DNA from: Mesostigma viride
Taxonomy: Eukaryota > Streptophyta > Mesostigmatophyceae > Mesostigmatales > Mesostigmataceae
Reading direction: 5' to 3'
Length of the DNA stretch: 35,000 nt
Assembly (NCBI GenBank): GCA_009746045.1
Contig: RPFO01000288.1
Location: 196,258 to 231,257 of the forward strand
Shown in pieces: positions 27,150-35,000 of this stretch. Within the stretch, counting starts at the first letter, position 1. The number at the start of each line of letters is the position of its first letter. Below the pieces are notes generated by a model. The model saw only the letters and a program-made list of their open reading frames with translations. It ran no database searches and had not been told where the DNA came from. The position numbers were made by a program, and so were the translations under genes.

Positions 27150-29230
27150 CGTCATTTAGGCCTGGCAAGCCCTGCGCGACAACCGCGACCCCGCCCACTA
27201 CGCCCACCTCAAAGCCGATTACCACTCGGCCATCCGGCAGGCGACCAAGGAGCACGAAGACCTTCATGTCCGCGAGTACTTCGCCCACCTCAAGGACCAG
27301 CACGGCAAGTACGCCTGCGGGACACGCCTGCGTCACGCCCAACGGCCCGCCGGCGGCGCGCATCCGGCGCCGCGGACGCTCTGTGGCTCACCGCAGCAGC
27401 AGCTCGACCATGCAGTGGTATTCCTCCCAGTCCCGGCTACTCGGCGCCCCCCCGCCGCCTCTGCCGCTTGGCCCTCTGGCGGCCGCACGCCTGGCAGTCT
27501 AAGCGCCTGCGGACGTCCCGGCGCTGCGCCGCCCACGCCGCCCGCCGCTGAGCAGGACTACTCGTACCCAGCCCTGACGGCACCCCTGGCCGACCCCAAC
27601 CGGAGCTCCCGCCCGGTTCACCGAGCTCGAGCTGAGCACTGCCGCCAAGCAACTCCGCTTCTACGCCGCCGTTAATTGGACCTGACCAGCTCCCAGCCCC
27701 GGTGATTAAGCTGACGGCGCTCACGGGGTTCCTGCTTGACGTCTGCATCCGGATCCTGCTTGCCGACGCGCCGCCGATTCCTGAGTGGCAGAACAGCTAC
27801 CGAATTATGCTGACAGTACACTGAAAACAAAGGTTCCCCTGACGACCCCGCCAACTACCGAGGAGTCTGCATCCGGAGCGCCGCACTCAAGTTGTTCATG
27901 CGCATGATCCTCAACCGCCTTCGTTCTGCTCTCGACCGTCACCTAGGGGAGAGTCAAATGGGCTTCCGTCCTGGGCGCAACACCGTCATGGCCATCTTCG
28001 TCGCGCGTCGCCTCTTCGAGGAAATCGCTCTCCTGCAACCTGGTGAGTTTCCCGCCATCCTGATCTTCGTCGACTTCATCAAGGCTTTTGATTCTGTCCT
28101 CTGGGACGCTCTATGGGCTGTACTTGCTCGCGCTCGCGTCCCCACTCCCCTGATTACTGTCATCAGCACGCTGTATGAGGGGTCGACCACTTCGGTGCGC
28201 ACTCAACACGGCATTACCCCGCCATGCCCACTGGCAGACCGGCGTCTGGCAGGGTTGCGTCCTGTCGCCGTACCTGTTCATTATTGTAGTGGATTATGTT
28301 ATGCGCCAGGCACGTGCTCGCTTTGATAGCATTGCAGGCCGTGCCCCTGGCCTAGCGATCACGAACGAGCTTGGAGAAGGGGGGCCGACTAACAAGCAGA
28401 ATTTACTAGCTGACCTCATTTATGCCGACGACATCACGCTCACTCATCGAGAAGCCGGAGTCTGCCCAACTTTGGCTGGACTGCCTGCATGGCGCTCGAG
28501 GCTCGGGCGGTTGGTCTCGAAATCAGCCCCAAAACGGAGGCCCTGGCCCTCGGCATGCCGGCAGGGCCCCCACCCACACTCCGCCCTCTTAGACGACACC
28601 GAGGTCAACTACCCTCCTTCAGGCCGCTTCCAGTTGCTCGGCAGTTGGCTTCCCTACTGCGAGGACGACCTGATGACACGGATCGGCATGGCGTGGGTGC
28701 AACTCCATGACCACCGCCGCTGGTGGAGCAGCCCCGCCCTACCCCGGATCGTCAAGCGTGACCTCTTCAAGGTCGTCAGTTCTGACGATCCTGACCTGCT
28801 ACGGCGCCGAGACCTGGACACTGGCGCAGGAGCTGGAGCAACGACTCGACGGTGCCCAACGTCACCAAGATGCTGCGCAAGGCCCTTAACATCCCCTTTG
28901 GTATGCACATTAGTAATGAGGATTTGTACGCTGATTTGCCCTATGTTTCCCACATTATTAGGCACAGGCGCCTGAGCCTAGCCGGGTTGACCTGGCCCGC
29001 ACAGATCAGGTAGACACATCAGATAGACTAGCTGGCACCAAGCCCGCCCAGCCTGGGCGATATGTCCTCACCTGGCGTGCCCCAGGCCGCGCGCGGCAGG
29101 GCCGCCACCCGTGGACATTTCGTGATAGACTCGGCATGGACATGTGCTACACTAGACGTGACGGGCTCACACCCGGGCAGCCTCCTGGTTTGTCTATAAT
29201 ATGGAGGCAGATGGTGCGCAAGGATAGAGG
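27150..29230 (+). pseudogene. decayed non-LTR (LINE) reverse transcriptase
   Basis: Recognisable pieces appear in order but in different frames. There is a pre-RT linker (27160-27400; HYAHLKADYHSAIRQATKEH). RT motifs follow: NYRGVCIRSAALKLF (about 27855), FRPGRNTVMAIF (about 27965), FVDFIKAFDSV (about 28066), GVWQGCVLSPYLF (about 28240) and LIYADDITL (about 28420). The usual C-terminal block comes next (YGAETWTL..RLDG near 28803; KMLRKALNIPF, EDLYADLPYVS, RHRRLSLAGL to 28990), then a tail of WRAPGRARQGRHPWTF type to about 29225. Several frameshifts and stops make it non-functional. Endonuclease and ORF1 are absent. Confidence 0.8.
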
Positions 29231-29369
29231 GCAAGTAGTGATGAAGGAGACCACCCCCAAGACTGTGGGGGCTCCGCATGTGACCGCGTATGGCATTCAT
29301 AGATAGCGATTCGGGCCGCGGTGCCCACACCCCTGTAACTAGGACCTAGATAGCTTACACCATCCATTC

Positions 29370-29434
29370 CATCCCATGTTCCCCTCCCACTGAGGACTTA
29401 TGCTCACGTGACGCAGTCACGTGTCTATTAATTA
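29370..29434 (-). repeat. ~65 bp repeat, right member of an inverted pair
   Basis: Inverted copy of 26655-26721. A second, partial CGCAGTCACATGTTTATTAATT copy follows at about 29451, suggesting a family of these repeats. Confidence 0.8.
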
Positions 29435-30037
29435 TCATATAATCACAAGCACGCAGTCACATGTTTATTAATTAATTTGTTGATTAATCACAAGCACGAC
29501 ACAGTGAGCAGTAATCAATTAAGGGGACTCGCACGTCCAAAAGCCTGAAAAACAGACTTTAGTGAGTATCAGTTCCAATGCACATGGGAACCATCTAGTG
29601 ATGATTGGGTACCATAAATATGATGTTTGGACATTCATACCACCACTTGTTGGGGGTACTACCCCCAACCACGCACCGGTGGCGAGCTAAAAATAGAAAA
29701 AGACGCTATTTATGAGATATTTTGCCCAAGACAAACCACTTATCCAAATGACCTGCCCATACATTTCTGCAAAGTTCCCCCACTTTTTTAAAAGGTGGGC
29801 TATTTACATGGCCAAAATGGTCACATTTGTTTGAGTTATTAATTTTCCCGCAAAATGGGTACTTTTTTTAGCCAAAAAAAATAAATCAAATCATTAACAC
29901 ATCAGATTGGGTCATCCATACATAAATTCCACTGAGTGGGGGGAAACACACTGCCAAAATTTGAGCTCAATCTGACACCCCTAGCTCAAGTTATTGACTT
30001 TCCCGTGATGCCACCTAAGGCGTTCACTATAACACAA
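29435..30037. other. AT-rich spacer, no gene seen
   Basis: Two similar stretches, GAGTTATTAATTTTCCCGC (about 29834) and AAGTTATTGACTTTCCCGT (about 29988), lie downstream of the Mutator-like gene and may belong to its element end. No matching inverted repeat was found on the other side. Confidence 0.35.
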
Positions 30038-32489
30038 TTATTCACTATCCGACTCAGTGATGACGTTCTGCCCCGTGCACAAGGGGCAAAACCAGTCCCC
30101 ATCGGGCACGCGACGCAGGGGAGGGTTGCAGCACTTGAGGTGAAGCCCTCCCTCGCAGCCCACCGTGCTGCACAGCAGAAAATTATTGCCAGGGAGCGGG
30201 GTGGGAATAGCACAGCGAAGGCAGGGAACATCATCCATATATTCCTCCTCACCCTCACTGTCACTGTCGCCCACATCCACACCCCCTGTGGCAGGGCCCA
30301 CCCCCCATACGCTGTGCCCTTAGCATAGGTGGACTTGTCCTTCTTGTTTTCATCCCAATAAACCCCAGCCCGGATGGCTTTGCCCTGCGCCCTTTGCTGC
30401 TTGAACTCTAGTGTCTTCTTCCTCTTCTGCTGGCGCAACCTTGCCTCAGTCAGCTCTTGCAACTGAGCTAGTGCCTCAGGGCACATGGAAATGCCCAGCT
30501 TCCCCGCTATTGGAATAAACCATGTCTCGCCCTTTTGGGCACGCAGGGCACCTACCGCGCAAAAGGCAGCGTACAGCCCCCCAGCAAAGCCCCCCTTCCC
30601 CCCAGGTGTGGCAAGCACTTGCTGTGAATGAGTGAACTCGTTGTGGTTGGAGGAGCTATTGTGGCAGCACCCTTCCAGCACCTCCATCGAGCTGAATCTG
30701 CCCCAGACCTCGCGGACAAGCTCGTCCACCTGCACCACCACCCCACCCTTCTCCGACACACGAGGCAGCCAGGCCCGCCCCCCCAAGGCGGCAGGTTCTT
30801 CTTCTTGGTATGCACACCACACCATTGGCGCTGCACCACCTCCCCACTTTTCTGCTTCATGTGGTTGGGCCATGCATTGCAATGCGTGTGGTTGCCATGA
30901 TAATGTTCCAGCGCGTTGGCCAATGCGCCGTGCAGCCACGTGGCACCCATGTGATAGTTGCAGCGTATGCAGGCACGGTAACCCCGCAGCATGTGCCAGA
31001 TGTGGGTCTTCTCTCCTAGCACATTCTTGTGCTTAGACAGCCACGTCTTCTTCGTGGCCACTAGTGCACTGTGCAGGTTGATGGACAGGTGGTTCAGGTC
31101 ATTGTCTTTGTCAGGGATGTGATTTGCCTCCTTCAACACCTGATTCTCCCTCACTTGTGCATACCAACTCGTGTCCCCATCACTCACTACCTTGGTCACC
31201 CAAAGCCGCTGGCTCTCAGGCTTGCTGCCCTTCTGTCCCTGCTCACTCCCTGCCCTCTCCATCACTTGACCTGTGAACACCCCCGATTCTAGCGACATCA
31301 CATCTAGCAACATCACCACTGCACCCGCGCCTTCCATGCTCTTGCTTGTGGTCGCATGGTTCTTGAAACACATATGGGGGGCTGGCACTCTAGGCTTACC
31401 ATCTGCATCCTTCTTGCCCGCCACACGCATGCAAAAGGCACACCACTTGCTGGACACATGGTGGGCTATGATAAGCTTCAACACGTCGTGGATTAACAGT
31501 TGCTGCCCCAGCAGTGACCTGTACCCACGATTAGCCCAGCTGCCATCAAAGGTAGCGCGCGTGGCCTGCCGAAGGAACCCATCCAGGTCAGGGAACCTGC
31601 CATTATCCCGCTCCCACTGCCTCACTACCTCACGGTTTTCCTCTATCACAGTGTGCAGGTACTCAATCACAATGCGCGCGACCATAAGCACATCTTTCCG
31701 CCACACGCTACCATGCTTGGGGAATTCCATGTCCATCGTGCTCCACACACGCAGCAGGTCACTCCGTGTGACACCATGGATGACAGTGTTCAGGGCCAGG
31801 AGAGCATTCTTGGAAGCACGTGACATTCCCACCCTTGCCAGGCCTCCCCCCACCTCCGCTGGTTCTGCATGGTGCCAAGGCTTCTTATTCTCCGCCCGAC
31901 AGTGGGGATTTGTGCAAAATGTCACCAGCAGCAAAGATGCACAGGGCCCAGGCTGCGTCTTATGCCCCAGCTTCAGGGACTTCTCATGGCATTCAGGGCA
32001 GGCTAAATGGCCAACAATTCCTTCAAGGCACACTGTATCAACAACAATGCGCTGCCATGAAATGGGATCGCAGGGGGGAGGGGGCGGCTGATCGGCTGCC
32101 TGCCTCAAATGATGCCCACGGCTGTCAAGCTTCTTCGGAGACGGGGTGTAAGGGCTCACGAGCGCTCGCTTACGCCCAGTGGCTGGCATACCTTCATCGC
32201 CGAGAATTTCCGCACCGAGCTCCATCTCGCCGCTGCTCGGTGCATTCCCAGCATTCTGGCCGACCCCCGCCGCTGAAACATCCGCCATGCCCACAGAAAC
32301 TGGCGTGGATGATCGCCATTTCTTTTTCTTAGACCCTTTAGGCCTGCCGACACCAACCCTTGTCTTCGAACCCTTCGGTCTGCCACGGCCCCTTTTCAGA
32401 GGCGCAGGCACCGAAGGCTGCTCTCCGGCAGCCTGTCGCTCAAAGCGAAGCCGCTGGGATATCGCTCTGGCGTTTTTACGGCCCATCAT
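30038..32489 (-). CDS. Mutator-like transposase with AT-hooks and C-terminal PHD finger
   Basis: The start is the ATG at 32489, giving a basic N-terminus with two AT-hook-like GRPKGSK motifs (about residues 35-55). Zinc pairs follow (CPEC near 164; CTNPHC near 192). Then comes a Mutator-like domain (PF20700 type): FDGSWANRGYRSL (about 314), C-x2-C (about 350), KNHATTSKSMEG (about 376), KVVSDGD (about 433) and NHLSINLHSAL (about 466). A Lys-rich helix follows, then a PHD finger at the C-terminus (30045-30230; C-x2-C, C-x4-C, H-x2-C, WFCPLC). The frame breaks twice, each time by one base in a G-run (C7 at 30778-30784 and C6 at 30301-30306 on +). Adding one G at each gives exactly 818 codons. 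Probably one gene with sequencing errors or very recent damage. Confidence 0.75.
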
Positions 32490-32527
32490 GCACGAAAAGT
32501 GGGCGCGGCCATCGCAGCGCAAAAATG

Positions 32528-32908
32528 TCAGCGATCGGCAGTTTCGATAAATCCGGTGTAATTAGCCCGGGAATCTGGAAATCGATCGCGAACGATGTCG
32601 CTGAATGCTTTAGGAAGCTTTTTAGCAGTTCCATCAGCGTTGATCCACCCCATCCGGGCCGAAAAATGGCGGTATGCTGCATGACGAAAAATATTGTTGG
32701 CTGCGTTGCAGTCGGTTGGAGGTTCGTGGTTTTTCCCAGTCGAGCCGGCCGCTACGAGACCGTCGCGCGAGAGTAGATCATCTAATTTTATGTCGGAACA
32801 CTTGGACTCAACCTGCCATGCTTGCAGGGCCAAAATACTCTCGCGTTCCAGCTTTTTATCCGACCGCGTGACCGCCATCGCACCCACTCCGCACGTGCAT
32901 TCGTCCAC
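32528..32908 (-). CDS. ORF resembling the P2X7-receptor intracellular (P2RX7_C) domain
   Basis: A - strand frame ends at 32528, just upstream of the Mutator-like start at 32489. It has an N-terminal CTCG, an AYRHF segment followed by a Gly/Lys stretch and LPKAFSDIVRDRFPD, then NYTGF. That is the R..YRxF..W-G-..P..v...IR..FP...g.YtGF pattern of P2RX7_C-like zinc domains, which occur in many transposon-linked proteins outside true P2X receptors. The CC pair of that family is missing. The frame is open beyond 32908 to about 32945. The - strand order puts it 5' of the transposase, in a frame one base off, so it could be an upstream exon or a separate ORF. Confidence 0.45.
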   Translation of the reverse strand: MDECTCGVGAMAVTRSDKKLERESILALQAWQVESKCSDIKLDDLLSRDGLVAAGSTGKNHEPPTDCNAANNIFRHAAYRHFSARMGWINADGTAKKLPKAFSDIVRDRFPDSRANYTGFIETADR

Positions 32909-32937
32909 CCTCCACTTTTCACTCAGTGCGTCCGGCG

Positions 32938-32968
32938 GGAATTTTTTTGGCGCGGAAAAAATTCGCCG
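32938..32968. repeat. A/T-rich hairpin
   Basis: GAATTTTTTT and AAAAAATTC arms around GGCGCGG, flanked by GGCG/CGCC. It lies between the P2RX7_C-like ORF and the + strand ORF1-like fragment, where the two could meet head to head. Confidence 0.5.
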
Positions 32969-32984
32969 CGCCGAGTCCCCTTAA

Positions 32985-33493
32985 GCAGTACACCACCTCC
33001 ACCACCTCCACCATCTCGGCACAACTCAAGCAACAAGCCCTCGACCTTCGCGAGGAAGCCGACATCGCCCGGCGCAGCCACAATGTCATCGTCAAGCACT
33101 TCGACCAGCTGGCAGGTGAGACCTCCGGCGAGCCTTCTTGAGGCATTTAAGCGCGCCATTTTGGCCCCCATGTTACTCACTGGTGAGCTGGACATGTCGG
33201 CTGTCCGCCTCCCCCGCGCGCGGGGGAAGGCTGGCCCGGCACCCGTGCTCCTCACATTGAAGTACATGGCGGACAAGCTGTCGTTCCTTAAATGCCGCAA
33301 GAAGCTCTCGAGGACTCGCTTCACGCTGGACGACGACTTGACCCTGGCCCAGCAACAGCGGCGACGCGAGCTATGGCCGACCTACCTTCAGCTCCGGCAA
33401 TTAAGCGCAGGGGCGAAGCCGGTATACTGGAGGGGGGCGGTCATCCACGTTGACCACAAGCCCTGGCAGGCCCCTCCTGCCACCTCAGACTAG
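32985..33493 (+). pseudogene. LINE ORF1-like fragment (coiled coil plus RNA-binding-type domain)
   Basis: A coiled-coil stretch (33015-33110; AQLKQQALDLREEADIARR) lies in one frame. In another frame from about 33115 there is a domain with LKYMADKLSFLKCRKKL, FTLDDDLTLAQQQRRRELWP and KPVYWRGAVIHVD. This resembles the C-terminal part of L1-type ORF1 proteins of plants and algae (..DKxxIL.., ..i..DLT..q...R..lwp.., ..WRG..l.v). The frame change near 33110 and absence of a reverse transcriptase downstream make it a remnant. Stop at 33491-33493. Confidence 0.5.
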
Positions 33494-35000
33494 GGAATTC
33501 ATAGGTACCAGTAGTGTAGATTAGTCAGGCTTAGCCTAGCATGTGGCCCACGCGCATGTGCGCCCATAATGGCCCCCATGGATGTTGCCTACAGAATTTA
33601 GCCAAGCCGTGCCTATAATGGGACCCCCATGGATGTTGCATTAAGAATTCCGCCATGCTATGCCATGCAGAGAGATGCTCTCTGTAGAGAAGCCATGCCC
33701 TAGCTCTTGTATAGCCATGATGATCTTCCCCCACATAACATACTCCCCCTTAGCTGGGCATAGTGTGAAGATTATGAGGGTGCAGGTGCCTTGGTGCACC
33801 TAGAGCAAGGGTCGCTTACATTCCCACCCTTGCAGGAAGTAGCCTAGAATGTATTAAAAGCCATATGCCCCTTCTCAGGGATATGTGCTACATTGACTCC
33901 CAACGGAGTGATGTTCCTAATTAATTAATTAATTAATTAATGCCCCTAGAACCCCTCAGGCCCCCAGAGAGGCCTTATACTATCCCAAACCGGCGCCTCT
34001 GAATGAGTTCCAAGCCTATAGCTATCTGTGGCCACTGGGCCGCGGGGCAGCCCTACGGCACCCGCTATGCTTTTGCTGTGTTGAAGCTTTGTTGCACCTA
34101 CATGGGATGCCGGAACGTTTCGACGGGTCCGATTGTGCACCCTGTACATGGCATGAGGGAAGGGGCCGGGGGGTCTCTGCCCCCTGCCCGCTGTGCACGA
34201 TCAGGGTTTTAAAGCACTCTGGTGCTCCGTGACTCCCCAATGGGAGCCCGTGTTTAATGCATTAATTAATAGGCTTTCCGGAGAGCATTTAATATGTCCA
34301 TGAACAAAAATCACTACTCCATACGCGTTCTACAAAAAGCTTACAACACGATATTATTGCGTTTTAATTAATTTATTTTTTTTAAAAAGGGTTCATGCAC
34401 AAGTTGCCAGACACGGTACAGTTGACAGTAAAAGAGTGGCATCCCCGCACGGGAAGGTTGAAATTGAAGTAAACTAGCTTAGCTCTTCATAAATAACAAA
34501 GTTACAAACTCAAAATTGCTGGTACCACGGAGTAATGCTACCAGGGGGGGAGTCCATCACTATGCCCAGCTGGAACTGGAGCAAGATGCTGGTATTGCTA
34601 GGCAGCATTGGAGAACAATCTCAACCGTTGGGATTGCCTGGGCGTAGATGCGCTGTGCGAGGCAAACGGCTGTGACCGTGAATATGAGCGAGTGCAAGAT
34701 CCAAGGACGGAGGACAGTCAACTTAGGTGGGAGGATGTGCGCGGGTGACGTCTACCCGCAGGTTGTCCACTTGTGGAGTCCAGGGCTCAGCCAAGCGTAA
34801 GCGGAACATGCCTACTTGCATCCTGTCCATGGCCCTGTGGATGCAGCCCCGCAGGTGTACTGAGGACGTTGCCTCCGATGTGTCTGCAACACAGGCCCTG
34901 CAACAACAGGTGGGGTAGTCCCACCTCGCATTCCCAGTCCCATCTTCGGACCTCGCGTGTGCCTGGCCCAAAGAAGCTCTCGTTGCAGACGTTTGCCGAT
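33494..35000. other. no supported gene; AT-rich with small repeats
   Basis: ORFs are short and unremarkable. A direct duplication of about 45 bp (33566-33653; CCCCCATGGATGTTGC) and (TTAA)-type AATTAATT runs at 33920 and 34260 are visible. A - strand frame at 34723-34971 is the longest candidate but has no recognisable motif. Confidence 0.4.
33566..33653 (+). repeat. imperfect direct duplication, ~47 bp period
   Basis: CATAATGGCCCCCATGGATGTTGC and CATAATGGGACCCCCATGG-type copies separated by about 47 bp, each followed by AGAATT. Confidence 0.6.

Noticed and set aside
29930-32930. TIRs of the Mutator-like element
   Set aside because: Only a 9 bp inverted match (CACTGAGTG) at plausible ends; too short to support boundaries.
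34723-34971. 82-codon - strand ORF near the window end
   Set aside because: No motif, no splice or signal context; cannot be told from chance.

Overview
The window looks like eukaryotic nuclear DNA from a repeat-rich genome. It has GT-AG introns with clear donors (GTAAGT, GTAAGC) and TTGCAG-type acceptors, AATAAA signals after stops, non-LTR retrotransposons, a Mutator-like transposase, a DUF7869-type DDE transposase and a tRNA-like SINE fragment. A green or streptophyte alga with a large genome is my best guess. This is inference from the transposon families and base composition; no single gene identifies the species.

Layout. (1) 1-3400 and 14719-21814, all on the + strand: a MYND zinc-finger gene, a small exon, two genes sharing a Cys4-type knuckle (C-x4-C-x10-C-x2-H), and a long multi-exon gene of unknown function running from about 2356 to 21814. 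The spaces and introns of this block carry at least 13 copies, all on the + strand, of a short GC-rich hairpin motif (AGTTGCG...CGTTTCT). (2) 3401-14718: an 11.3 kb DNA transposon with about 32 bp perfect terminal inverted repeats, sitting inside one exon of the long gene. Removing it restores an open frame across the junction. It carries a leftward DUF7869-type transposase with a roughly 600-residue repeat linker, and a rightward zinc/poly-Gln protein gene. Between the two lie diverged promoter-proximal repeats and a minisatellite with an alternating 149/141 bp higher-order period. (3) 21962-24580: a non-LTR element on the - strand with reverse transcriptase, zinc knuckle and restriction-like endonuclease, flanked by a 15 bp target duplication. 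(4) 24581-29440: AT-rich sequence with a tRNA-like SINE piece and a broken LINE between two inverted copies of a ~65 bp repeat. (5) 30038-33493: a Mutator-like transposase with AT-hooks and a PHD finger on the - strand, a second - strand ORF resembling the P2X7 intracellular domain, and a + strand LINE ORF1-like fragment. (6) 33494-35000: no supported gene.

Many reading frames break by a single base. Most of the breaks I can localise fall in homopolymer runs (G7, G6, G6, G4, A4, A6 in the long gene; C5 in the DUF7869 transposase; two G-runs in the Mutator-like gene). This points to assembly error at least as much as to decay, and any protein length given here depends on it.

The two candidates for something undescribed are the hairpin-motif family that marks introns and gene ends of one locus, including a possible complementary 72 bp repeat array in the same gene, and the large two-gene DUF7869 transposon.
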